A stretch of 64,000 bases of DNA. Origin: VRUE01 sp963707965. GTDB taxonomy: Bacteria; Actinomycetota; Thermoleophilia; Solirubrobacterales; 70-9. The notes under the pieces are model-generated. The model saw only the letters and a program-made list of their open reading frames with translations. It had not been told where the DNA came from and searched no databases. The stretch covers positions 372,001 through 436,000 of the forward strand of contig CAVPRR010000006.1 of NCBI GenBank assembly GCA_963707965.1. The letters run 5' to 3'. Positions 7,853-15,557 of the stretch are shown piece after piece (the first letter of the stretch is position 1; every line of letters starts with the position of its first letter). The translations under genes were made by a program, and so were the position numbers.

Positions 7853-9019
7853 ATGGCAGACAAGAAAGCGGCTCTGAAAGACGCCTCGGCGAAGGACGCC
7901 AAGGCCAAAGACGCGGCCCTGAAGGCGGCGGTCATGCAGATCGAGCGCGACTTTGGCCAGGGCTCCCTGATGCGCCTCGGGGCCGATGCGACGATCAAGA
8001 TCCCGGCGATCCCGACCGGGGCGCTCGCGCTCGACCTGGCGCTGGGCATCGGCGGCGTGCCGCGCGGGCGGATCGTCGAGATCTTCGGCCCCGAGTCCTC
8101 GGGCAAGACGACGCTGATCTACCACATCATCGCCGAAGCGCAGAGCCGCGGCGGGATCTGCGCCTTCATCGACACCGAGCACGCGATCGACCCCTCCTAC
8201 GCGCGCAACATCGGCGTCGACACCGACGAGCTGCTGGTCTCCCAACCCGACTACGGCGAGCAGGCGCTGCAGATAGCCGACCGCCTGATCGCCTCCGCCG
8301 CGATCGACGTGGTCGCAATCGACTCGGTGGCGGCGCTCACCCCGAAAGCCGAGCTGGACGGCCAGATCGGCGACCAGACGGTCGGCCTTCAGGCCCGCCT
8401 GATGTCGCAGGCGCTCCGCAAACTGGCCGGAAACCTCAACCGCACCAACACCGTCTGCGTCTTCACCAACCAGATCCGCGAAAAGGTGGGGGTCCAGTTC
8501 GGATCGCCGGAGACGCAGCCCGGTGGCCGGGCGCTGAAGTTCTATGCCTCGCAGCGACTCGATGTCCGCCGCATCGAGACCCTGAAGGACGGGACCGAGG
8601 CGGTTGGCAACCGGGTCCGCGTGAAGGTGGTCAAGAACAAGGTGGCGTCCCCCTTCCGGCTGGCCGAGTTCGACATCGAGTACGGGGTGGGCATCTCGCG
8701 GGAGGGCGGCCTGCTCGACTTTGGGCTCGAACACGACCTGGTGCAGAAATCCGGCTCGTTCTTCTCCTACGGCAAGACGCGGCTTGGGCAGGGGCGCAAC
8801 AACGCCAAGCAGTTCCTGAAGGACAACCCCGAGGTGGCAGCCGAGCTCGAGGCCAAGATCAGAGCCGCACTGGGCCTCGGCGATGAGGGCGCGGCTGCTC
8901 CCGGGGCCCGCGGAGCAGGACGTCCCGAAGGCCACCGCGGAGCAGGACGTCCCGAAGGCCACCGCGGAGCAGGACGTCCCGAAGGCTGCCTGAGGCCCCA
9001 GCGTTGCCTGACCGAGTAG
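7853..9019 (+). CDS. recA: Recombinase RecA with repeat-bearing, possibly frame-shifted tail
   Basis: 388 residues as read. The start ATG at 7853 has the ribosome site GAGGTGAAAG immediately upstream. A Lys/Ala/Asp-rich leader precedes the core with Walker A GPESSGKTT, VVAIDSVAALTPKAELDGQIGD and LMSQALRKLAGN. RecA forms the ATP-dependent strand-exchange filament and drives LexA cleavage. The last ~35 residues are odd: a 27-bp tandem repeat reads GAGRPEGHR in this frame, a basic tail, although RecA tails are usually acidic. The +1 frame reads EQDVPKATA and stops at TGA 8991-8993, so a single extra base in the G run at 8903-8906 is suspected. Confidence 0.95.
   Translation: MADKKAALKDASAKDAKAKDAALKAAVMQIERDFGQGSLMRLGADATIKIPAIPTGALALDLALGIGGVPRGRIVEIFGPESSGKTTLIYHIIAEAQSRGGICAFIDTEHAIDPSYARNIGVDTDELLVSQPDYGEQALQIADRLIASAAIDVVAIDSVAALTPKAELDGQIGDQTVGLQARLMSQALRKLAGNLNRTNTVCVFTNQIREKVGVQFGSPETQPGGRALKFYASQRLDVRRIETLKDGTEAVGNRVRVKVVKNKVASPFRLAEFDIEYGVGISREGGLLDFGLEHDLVQKSGSFFSYGKTRLGQGRNNAKQFLKDNPEVAAELEAKIRAALGLGDEGAAAPGARGAGRPEGHRGAGRPEGHRGAGRPEGCLRPQRCLTE
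8912..8987 (+). repeat. 27-bp tandem repeat, 2.8 copies, at the 3' end of recA
   Basis: Units run 8912-8938, 8939-8965 and 8966-8987 (partial), each beginning GGAGCAGGACGTCCCGAAGG, the first two identical over 27 bp. The length is a multiple of three, so copy number can change without breaking the frame. Confidence 0.9.
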
Positions 9020-9061
9020 GCCAAGACCGCAGGGTGTGCAGCCGGTAGGATTCCGCCCCGC

Positions 9062-9316
9062 ATGGACAACGGGACCCTCTTCTACGTGGTCGGCGCCGCT
9101 CTCGCCCTCTCGGCTGTGATCGTCAGCCTCATTGGGCTGCGAGTCGAGAGCTTCCCTGGCCGCGCGGCTCCCATCGTCTTCCTCTGGTTCGCCCTGCTGA
9201 TTGGCGGCGCGACGACCTTCGCCGTCCTCCACTCAAAGGACGAGGAAGTCCACAGGGAGGCGGAGTCCGGGCTTCCGCAGGCCACCGAAGAAGCCGAAGA
9301 AGCGGAGGCCCAGTAG
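9062..9316 (+). CDS. Small two-helix membrane protein of unknown function
   Basis: 84 residues: two hydrophobic helices (about 6-26 and 36-58) joined by a short loop, then an acidic, Glu-rich cytoplasmic or external tail (EEVHREAESG, EEAEEAEAQ). No family recognised. The ATG at 9062 lies 10 nt after TAGGAT (9046-9051), giving it its own leaderless-type promoter between recA and miaB. Codon use matches its neighbours, so it looks like a genuine gene. Confidence 0.75.
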   Translation: MDNGTLFYVVGAALALSAVIVSLIGLRVESFPGRAAPIVFLWFALLIGGATTFAVLHSKDEEVHREAESGLPQATEEAEEAEAQ

Positions 9317-9341
9317 GCGTCAGGGCTTAGGCTTGGGTTCC

Positions 9342-10664
9342 ATGCCCAGGTACCACGTCACCACGTTCGGTTGCCAGATGAACGTGCACGATTCTGAGCG
9401 GATGCGAGGCATGCTCGAGTCGCTCGGCTACGAAGAGGCTTCCAGCCGCGCCGAGGCCGACCTGATCCTCTTCAACACCTGCTCGATCCGAGAGTCCGCG
9501 GACAACCGCTTCGTCGCCCATCTCGGCGAGGCAAAGCGGCTGAAGTCCGAAGACCCGGGGCGCGTGGTCGGAGTGGGCGGCTGCTGGGCCCAGTCGGTCA
9601 AGCACGAGGTCTTCGAACGCTTCCCGTTCGTCGACGTCGCCTTCGGCCCGGGGCAGATCCACAAGCTGGCCGAGTTCCTCAACTCTGACTCGCTCAGCGC
9701 CCAGGGCTACTTCGAGTTCGAGGACTTCTCTGGCCACCTGCCGGTGCGCCGCGAGCGCGAGTTCCAGGGCTGGCTCCAGATCTCGCAGGGTTGCAACTGC
9801 CGCTGCGCGTACTGCATCGTGCCCTCGACCCGCGGCCGCGAGGTGAGCCGAGACCCCGCCGAGCTGGTCGCCGAGGCGGAGACGCTCGCCGCCGACGGGG
9901 TGCGCGAGCTGACGCTGCTCGGGCAGAACGTCAACAGCTACGGGCGCGACCTTCCGGTTGAGTCGAGGATCGGCTTCTCCGAGCTCCTGGCACGGATCGA
10001 CGCGATCGAGGGCATTGACCGCATCCGCTACACGAGCCCCCACCCCAAGGACATGCGCGAGGACGTGATCCGCGCCCATGCCGAGCTGCCATCGCTCTGC
10101 GAGCACATCCATCTCCCGCTGCAGTCCGGCTCGAGCGAGATCCTCAAACGGATGCGGCGCACCTACGACCGGCGGCGCTACATGGACCGTGTTGCGCTGA
10201 TTCGCGAGCACGTGCCGGACTGCGCGATCACCACCGACATCATCGTCGGCTTCCCCGGCGAGACGGAGGCCGATTTCGCACGCACCCTCGAGGTGGTCGA
10301 GGAGGTCGGATACGACAGCGCCTTCACCTTCCTGTTCTCGCCGCGGCGGGAAACCGAGGCCGCAACGATGGACGGTCAGGTGCCGCAGCCCGTGAAGCAA
10401 GAGAGGATGGAGCGCCTCGTCGCGCTGGTGCAGCGGCATGCAGCCGAGCGGGCGCAGCGGTTCGTCGGGCGCAAGATGGAGGTGCTGGTCGAGGGGCCGA
10501 GCCGCACGGATCCGAGCCGCCTGCGGGGACGGATACGGCACAACAAGACGGTCAACTTCGACGGAATTGCGAAACCAGGTGAACTGGTCGACGTCGAGAT
10601 AGGCACTGCGACATCCACGACTCTGGCCGGGACCGAAAGGCTTCTGAGCCGCAACCCGGCATAG
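9342..10664 (+). CDS. miaB: tRNA-2-methylthio-N6-dimethylallyladenosine synthase MiaB
   Basis: 440 residues from the ATG at 9342, which follows TAGGCT (9328-9333) by 8 nt. The N-terminal UPF0004 domain carries Cys11, Cys47 and Cys81, which hold the auxiliary [4Fe-4S] cluster. The radical-SAM CxxxCxxC is Cys151/155/158 (GCNCRCAYC). A TRAM domain occupies the last ~65 residues. It methylthiolates i6A37 of tRNAs, acting after MiaA, whose gene is next. The TAG stop lies at the edge of palindromic element B. Confidence 0.96.
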   Translation: MPRYHVTTFGCQMNVHDSERMRGMLESLGYEEASSRAEADLILFNTCSIRESADNRFVAHLGEAKRLKSEDPGRVVGVGGCWAQSVKHEVFERFPFVDVAFGPGQIHKLAEFLNSDSLSAQGYFEFEDFSGHLPVRREREFQGWLQISQGCNCRCAYCIVPSTRGREVSRDPAELVAEAETLAADGVRELTLLGQNVNSYGRDLPVESRIGFSELLARIDAIEGIDRIRYTSPHPKDMREDVIRAHAELPSLCEHIHLPLQSGSSEILKRMRRTYDRRRYMDRVALIREHVPDCAITTDIIVGFPGETEADFARTLEVVEEVGYDSAFTFLFSPRRETEAATMDGQVPQPVKQERMERLVALVQRHAAERAQRFVGRKMEVLVEGPSRTDPSRLRGRIRHNKTVNFDGIAKPGELVDVEIGTATSTTLAGTERLLSRNPA

Positions 10665-10772
10665 GGGTGCAGGCACAACCCCTCACTCAACCTTTTCGGT
10701 TCAGCGCCGGCGGCTGGCCGCGGCTGGATTGCCGAAAAGGTACAAGCCGTTCGGGGCAGTGCCTGCACCCCT
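10663..10772. repeat. Palindromic element B: nested inverted repeat, same design as element A
   Basis: Outer arms 10663-10676 and 10759-10772 are perfect 14-bp complements. The inner stem pairs ACCTTTTCGG (10690-10699) with CCGAAAAGGT (10732-10741), followed by ACAAGCCGTTC. As in element A, the left arm starts inside the TAG stop of the preceding gene and the inner motif is kept while the arms differ. It ends ~30 nt before miaA and could attenuate or separate miaB from miaA. Confidence 0.75.
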
Positions 10773-10803
10773 CTCCCGAGCCTGCCTCAGCTCCCCTGGG
10801 CCA

Positions 10804-11538
10804 ATGCGCGTAGTCGCGATATTCGGGCCGACCGGCGTGGGAAAGACCGGCGTCGCCACAGCTCTCGCTGAGAGGCTGCGAGAGTGGGGGGAGGACCCGA
10901 TCGCCATCTCCTGCGACGCGCTGCAGGTCTATGAGGGGTTGGAGTCCCTGACCGGCGCTGCGACGGCTGCGGAGCAGGAGAGGCTCGAGCACCGGCTGGT
11001 TGGGTTCGTGCCGGTCACGCAGCCATTCTCGGTGGGCGATTACATGCGGCTTGCCCACCGGGAGATCGACGCAGCTCTGGAGGCGGGCCGCCGACCGATG
11101 GTCGTGGGGGGGACGGGCCTCTACCTGCGGGCCGCGCTGGCCGAGCTGTCGCTGGTCAGGGTTCCGCCCGGCGCCGAGGACTCCGAGTTGTGGTCAGCCG
11201 AGACCCGCCATCCGACGGTCATCTTCGGCATCGACATGGAGCGAGAGCAGCTGTATGAGCGAATTGGCACTCGCACCGAGGCGATCGTCGCCGCCGGGGC
11301 GGAGGAGGAGGTGCGCCGGGCCGAGGGGGCGCGCCCCTCGCGCACCGCCCGCAAGGCGCTCGGCTTCGACGAGCTGCTCAGCGGCGACCTCGAGCTGATG
11401 AAGAGGAGGTCCCGCAACTACGCCCGCCGCCAGCTCACCTGGATGCGCAAGATCCCGAACCTCCGCTGGATCGACCGCACCGGCCGCTCCGATCCCGACA
11501 TCGCGACCGAGATCCTCACCCACCTGACGGACGTCTAG
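10804..11538 (+). CDS. miaA: tRNA dimethylallyltransferase MiaA (short form)
   Basis: 244 residues from the ATG at 10804. The 25 in-frame residues upstream read through palindrome B and are not protein-like. P-loop GPTGVGKTGVA (about 9-19), the DALQVYEGL motif in place of the usual DS.QVY, VGGTGLYLRAAL, and the C-terminal RKALGFDEL/RRQLTWMRKIP motif are present. It prenylates A37 of tRNAs reading UNN codons. It is ~50 residues shorter than typical MiaA, lacking most of the tRNA-contacting insert after GGTGLYL. Confidence 0.9.
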   Translation: MRVVAIFGPTGVGKTGVATALAERLREWGEDPIAISCDALQVYEGLESLTGAATAAEQERLEHRLVGFVPVTQPFSVGDYMRLAHREIDAALEAGRRPMVVGGTGLYLRAALAELSLVRVPPGAEDSELWSAETRHPTVIFGIDMEREQLYERIGTRTEAIVAAGAEEEVRRAEGARPSRTARKALGFDELLSGDLELMKRRSRNYARRQLTWMRKIPNLRWIDRTGRSDPDIATEILTHLTDV

Positions 11539-11547
11539 GCTGCGGGC

Positions 11548-12387
11548 GTGAGATTCGAGAAGTGGCAGGCGCTGGGCAACGACTACCTGATCGTCGAGGC
11601 GGAGGAGCTGCCCTGGGAGCTGAGCGCGGCACGCATACGGCGTCTCTGCGACCCGCATCTCGGGGTGGGGTCCGACGGGGTGTTGCTGCTTTCGCGCAGC
11701 GACGGCGCTGACCTCGTCGCCGACCTGCGCATCTTCAACCCCGACGGCTCCGAGGCCGAGCTGTCTGGCAATGGGGCCCGCGAGGCCATCCTCTACCTGC
11801 GAAGGCACGGCTGGACCGATGCGGACAGGTTCTCGATCGGAACCGTCGCCGGTCCGGTCACGCCGACGATCGTCTCGGAGCGAGTCTGCGCCGTGGAGAT
11901 GGGCAGAGCGTCGACCCGGTCGAAGGACTTTCCCTCAGGCGAGCCCGATGGCAGGGGCACGCTCACCGCCGCCGGTCGCGATTGGGAGTTTCAGCACGTC
12001 TCGATCGGTAACCCGCAGTGTGCCGTCGAGGTGGGCGAGGAGATCGAGGGGCTGGACCTCGACGCTGTCGGGTCCGAGATCGAAGGCCATCAGCTCTTCC
12101 CGAACCGCACCAATGTCTCCTTCCTTCGGATCGAGGGCAGCCGGGTGCGAGCGCGCATCTTCGAGCGCGGGGTGGGGGAGACGCTCTCATCGGGGACCGG
12201 AGCCTGCGGGGCCGCCGTGACCGCCTTCCTGCGCGGGGCTCCGAGCCCGTTCGTCGTCGAGCTGGACGGCGGCGAGCTCGAGGTCGAGGTATCCGACCAC
12301 CTGGACGTGCGGCTCACCGGCTGGGCGGAGCCCGTCTGCGCGGGCGTGCTGTCGCCGGAGCTGCTGAGCGCCCTGGCCAACCTGTAG
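11548..12387 (+). CDS. dapF: Diaminopimelate epimerase-like protein lacking both catalytic cysteines
   Basis: 279 residues with the two-lobed DapF fold: N-terminal ALGNDYLIVE, GSDGVLLL, NPDGSEAELSGNGARE; C-terminal SIGNPQCAVEV, LFPNRTNVSF, IFERGVGETLSSGTGACG. DapF interconverts LL- and meso-diaminopimelate using a cysteine pair. Here the two positions are Ser73 (codon TCT, 11764-11766) and Ser215 (TCG, 12190-12192). Substrate-binding motifs are otherwise well kept, so this is either an unusual epimerase or a changed activity. The GTG start is 6 nt after TAGGCT (11536-11541). The aminotransferase next door is of the DapL/AspC type. Confidence 0.85.
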   Translation: MRFEKWQALGNDYLIVEAEELPWELSAARIRRLCDPHLGVGSDGVLLLSRSDGADLVADLRIFNPDGSEAELSGNGAREAILYLRRHGWTDADRFSIGTVAGPVTPTIVSERVCAVEMGRASTRSKDFPSGEPDGRGTLTAAGRDWEFQHVSIGNPQCAVEVGEEIEGLDLDAVGSEIEGHQLFPNRTNVSFLRIEGSRVRARIFERGVGETLSSGTGACGAAVTAFLRGAPSPFVVELDGGELEVEVSDHLDVRLTGWAEPVCAGVLSPELLSALANL

Positions 12388-12432
12388 GGCTCCAGCCACA
12401 GTTGCCGACGCGGACCTTTAGGGTTTCAGCCA

Positions 12433-13623
12433 GTGGCCGACACCGACACGAAGCCCGGCATCGCAGCGCCCTCCCGGCGATTGGAGGCGATGCCCGCATA
12501 CATGTTCGCCGAGCTCGAGCGGCGTGTCGCCGACAAGCGCGCAGCGGGCATCGACGTGATCAGCCTGGGAATCGGCGATCCGGACGAACCCACCTACCCG
12601 CACATCGTCTCCGCGATGCAGGAGGCCGTCGCCGATCCCGCCAACCAGAAGTACCCGACCAACCGCGGCCGGGCCGAATTCCGCGAGGCCTTCGCGGAGT
12701 TCTACGACGAGCGCTTCGGCGTCGAGATCGACGCCGAGAGCGAGGTGATCCCGGCAATCGGCGCCAAGGAGTGCATCTACAACCTCTGCTTCGCCTTCCT
12801 GGACCCGGGCGGCGTTGCGCTCGCGTCCGACCCCGGGTACCCCGTCTACACCGGCGGCCCGATCCTCGCCGGCGCGAGGCCCGAGCTGCTGCCGCTGGTA
12901 CCGGAACTGGGGTTCGCCCCGGACCTGGGGGCAGTGCCGGCCGAGGTGGCCGCCGAGGCGCGGCTGATGTTCCTCAACTACCCGAACAACCCGACCGGAG
13001 CAGTCGCCCCGGAGGGCTTCTTCGAGCTTGTCGTCTCCTTCGCCCGCGAGCACGAGATCCTCGTCGTCCACGACAACGCCTACTCGGAGACGACCTTCGA
13101 CGGCTACGTGGCGCCCAGCTTCCTCGCCACGCCGGGCGCGAGGGAGGTTGGGGTCGAGGTCTTCTCGCTCTCCAAGGGCTACAACATGACCGGCTGGCGC
13201 TGTGCGGCCATCCTCGGCAACTCGGAGGCGATCCAGACCTACTGGCGGCTGAAGACCAACGTCGACTCCGGCCTCTTCGAGGCGGTGCAGCTCGCGGGTG
13301 CCGCAGCGCTGCGCGGCCCGCGCGGTTCGGTCGAGCGGATGAACGCGACCTACACGCGCCGCCGCGACATGGTGGTGAGCTCCCTGCGCGAGATCGGCGT
13401 CGAGGTGCAGGCGCCGAAGGGGACGATCTACGTCTGGGCCCCGGTGCCCGACGGCCACACCTCGACCTCGTTCGCCGAGCTGGTCCTCGAGGAGGCCGCG
13501 GTGATCGTCTCGCCCGGTTCGATGTACGGGCCGAGTGGGGAGGGCTTCTTCCGCATCTCGCTCACCACCGCCGACGACCGCATCGCCGAGGCGGTCGAGC
13601 GGCTGCGCAAGCACCTGGCCTGA
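12433..13623 (+). CDS. dapL: LL-diaminopimelate aminotransferase-like fold-type I PLP enzyme
   Basis: 396 residues, class I aminotransferase. SLGIGDPDEPTYPHI near 44-58, the PLP-phosphate region IGAKECIYNL, NYPNNPTGA (182-190), HDNAYSET, and the Schiff-base Lys248 in SLSKGYNMTGWR. The family includes DapL, which makes LL-diaminopimelate directly from tetrahydrodipicolinate, and related DapC/AspC enzymes; adjacency to the dapF-like gene favours DapL/DapC. The GTG start is 8 nt after TAGGGT (12419-12424). Confidence 0.8.
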   Translation: MADTDTKPGIAAPSRRLEAMPAYMFAELERRVADKRAAGIDVISLGIGDPDEPTYPHIVSAMQEAVADPANQKYPTNRGRAEFREAFAEFYDERFGVEIDAESEVIPAIGAKECIYNLCFAFLDPGGVALASDPGYPVYTGGPILAGARPELLPLVPELGFAPDLGAVPAEVAAEARLMFLNYPNNPTGAVAPEGFFELVVSFAREHEILVVHDNAYSETTFDGYVAPSFLATPGAREVGVEVFSLSKGYNMTGWRCAAILGNSEAIQTYWRLKTNVDSGLFEAVQLAGAAALRGPRGSVERMNATYTRRRDMVVSSLREIGVEVQAPKGTIYVWAPVPDGHTSTSFAELVLEEAAVIVSPGSMYGPSGEGFFRISLTTADDRIAEAVERLRKHLA

Positions 13624-13646
13624 GCATCGGCTGGCCGTCGCCTTAG

Positions 13647-14495
13647 TTAGCTTGCCGCCGCCTCCCGCTCAGCGCGCTTGCGCCAGTAGCGGTCCAGGCC
13701 GCGCCACTGGTACTCGGGCGGAGCGCACTGGATCAGCTCGGTGGCGGCGCCCGGACTGGAGGCCGCAGCGGCGACGCGCTCGCGGTGGTGACGCTCGTAG
13801 TCGTCCTCTGAAAGCTCGCGGGCCAGCTGCGCCTCCTCGCGCAGCCGCTCGCGCACCTGCGGCAGGTGTTGCGCGGGGTCCTCCACGGCGCCGAAATGGG
13901 TGAGGGCGAGGCGCTGGGGCCGCCAATCTTCGAGAAGCCCGATGGACTCCTCCCAGAGCTCTATGTCGATGTCAGGAGGCGGCGTTGGCGGCACGATCAG
14001 GTTGGCGCCCGGAATCGATACCGCAGCGACGTCGCCGACGAAAGCGGTCCCGCTCTCCTCATGCAGGTAGCAGACGTGATGGGAGGCATGGCCCGGGGTG
14101 TAGACAACCCGCATGCCGAGCACGTCCTCGCCGCCTGCGAGCGGCTTCACGTTGGCCTCCGGCACCGGGACGATCTCGCCCCAGAGGCGCTGCATCTGGT
14201 CTCCGTAGAGGCGCTCGGCGCTCGCCAGCAGCTTCGAGGGGTCGACGAGGTGGGGGGCGCCCCGTTCGTGGACGTAGACCTCCAGGTCGGGCCAGCGGCG
14301 GACCAGGGCGCCGGTCGCCGCCGCGTGGTCGAGATGGATGTGGGTGAGCAGCAGCGCCCTTGGCCGTTCGTCGCCGAGTGCCGCCAGCACCGTCTGCATC
14401 GAGGACTCCGGGCCCGGGTCGACAAGGACCCCGTCGATGTCCCAGCAGCCGATCACATGCGGCCGCCCCAGGTGCATGACGTCGATGACGCGCAT
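13647..14495 (-). CDS. MBL-fold metallo-hydrolase
   Basis: 282 residues from the ATG at 14495. The longer reading would run into the upstream epimerase gene. The metallo-beta-lactamase signature is THIHLDHAA (about 75-83). Other ligands are seen in YTPGHASHHVCY, FVGDVAAV and LTHFGAV. A helical C-terminal region (LREEAQLARELSEDDYERHHRE) follows. The fold covers glyoxalase II-like and lipid/xenobiotic hydrolases, and the substrate cannot be told. Its start lies 16 nt after the epimerase stop, so the two probably form one transcript. Confidence 0.85.
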   Translation of the reverse strand: MRVIDVMHLGRPHVIGCWDIDGVLVDPGPESSMQTVLAALGDERPRALLLTHIHLDHAAATGALVRRWPDLEVYVHERGAPHLVDPSKLLASAERLYGDQMQRLWGEIVPVPEANVKPLAGGEDVLGMRVVYTPGHASHHVCYLHEESGTAFVGDVAAVSIPGANLIVPPTPPPDIDIELWEESIGLLEDWRPQRLALTHFGAVEDPAQHLPQVRERLREEAQLARELSEDDYERHHRERVAAAASSPGAATELIQCAPPEYQWRGLDRYWRKRAEREAAAS

Positions 14496-14511
14496 CTCGG
14501 TGGGCGCCCGG

Positions 14512-15510
14512 TCAGGCGTCCGCTGCGGCGGCGACCTTGCCTTCGACTTCGAGGGTCTGGCGCAGGCCCTCCTCCATGCCACGCGGCGCGTACCCCAGCT
14601 CGCGGCTCGCCTTCTCGTGGCTGGCCCAGAACGTGACGCCGTTGGCGGATGAGATCAGCTCCCGAAGGTTGGGTGGCTGGCCCATCAGCTTGCCGACCAG
14701 CGGGCCGATCGGCGTCAGGGCTTTCATGACGGGGACAGGCAGCGAGTGCTTGGGGGCCTTGCGGCCGGTGATCCCAGCCACGACCTCGATCGCATCGCGC
14801 ACGGTGGTGACCGGCCCGCTGAGGACGTACGTCTCGCCCGGCTTGCCCCTGTCGAGCGCCATGACGATGCCACCGCCGATGTCCTCCACGTGGGAGAGGC
14901 AGATCCCCAGCTCGGGAAACGGGAGCAGCGGCATCCGTCCAGAGAGGAACTGGTTGAGAAGGTCGGCGATCGCGGAGGTGTCGCCGGGGCCGTAGACGCC
15001 GCCCGGCTGGACGATCACACAGGGGAGGCCCTGGTCGGCGATCATCCGCTTGGCAATCCGATGCGCCTCGAGCTTGGTCTCCTCGTAATAGGAGGTGAAG
15101 TCCTTGCCGGGGTGTTCGTAGCTCTCGTCGACCACCCTGCGGTGCGTGTTGCCGAACACGCCCACCGTCGAGACGTAGACGAGCTTCGGAACGCCGGCAT
15201 CGAGCCCGGCGCGCAGGACGTTCTCGGTGCCGCGCACATTGGCCTCGTACATCGCCGGGCGCTTGGAGGCGGGTATCCCCACCTCATACAGCGCCGCCGC
15301 GTGGACGACCGCGTCGCAGCCGTCCATCCCCCGGCGGATCGCCTCGACGTCGCCGAGGTCGCCGGGGACGAGCTCGCACCCGCGCTCGGCGAGCGCAGCG
15401 CCCTTCTCTGGGCTGCGGACCAGGCAGGCGACCTCGTCGCCGCGCTCGCGCAGCTGGCGGACAACCTCTCCGCCTATGAACCCCGTGCCTCCGGTGACGA
15501 ACACCTTCAC
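14512..15510 (-). CDS. NAD-dependent epimerase/dehydratase (extended SDR)
   Basis: 332 residues from the GTG at 15510, chosen because the Rossmann motif MKVFVTGGTGFIGG begins there and TAGGCT lies 8 nt upstream (15519-15524, minus strand). Extended SDR features: GDLGDVEAIRRG, VVHAAALYEVG, STVGVFG, catalytic YYEETKLEAH (YxxxK) and QPGGVYGPGD. Closest in appearance to dihydroflavonol-4-reductase/hopanoid-associated sugar epimerases (HpnA-like). The substrate is unknown. Confidence 0.85.
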   Translation of the reverse strand: MKVFVTGGTGFIGGEVVRQLRERGDEVACLVRSPEKGAALAERGCELVPGDLGDVEAIRRGMDGCDAVVHAAALYEVGIPASKRPAMYEANVRGTENVLRAGLDAGVPKLVYVSTVGVFGNTHRRVVDESYEHPGKDFTSYYEETKLEAHRIAKRMIADQGLPCVIVQPGGVYGPGDTSAIADLLNQFLSGRMPLLPFPELGICLSHVEDIGGGIVMALDRGKPGETYVLSGPVTTVRDAIEVVAGITGRKAPKHSLPVPVMKALTPIGPLVGKLMGQPPNLRELISSANGVTFWASHEKASRELGYAPRGMEEGLRQTLEVEGKVAAAADA

Positions 15511-15518
15511 AGCGTGGA

Positions 15519-15549
15519 AGCCTATCCATGTGCGGTCGCCGCCTACAAT
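15519..15549. promoter_or_regulatory. Divergent leaderless promoter region between epimerase and hflX
   Basis: Minus-strand TAGGCT (15519-15524) lies 8 nt before the epimerase GTG, and plus-strand TACAAT (15544-15549) lies 8 nt before the hflX GTG. Both genes lack a Shine-Dalgarno sequence. The two -10 boxes are only 19 bp apart, so the -35 regions cross and the promoters may exclude each other. Confidence 0.5.
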
Positions 15550-15557
15550 CGGATCGA

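Noticed and set aside
8912..8987. CRISPR array at the recA 3' end or at the tandem arrays 34633 and 39307
   Set aside because: Units are directly abutting without unique spacers and no cas genes are present.
10729..10803. MiaA starting at ATG 10729
   Set aside because: The first 25 residues would be coded by the right half of palindrome B; the P-loop spacing fits ATG 10804.
12018..13646. Very long +strand reading through dapF and the aminotransferase
   Set aside because: Arg/Gly/Pro-rich shadow of the real genes with no domain; the GC-rich third positions keep other frames open.
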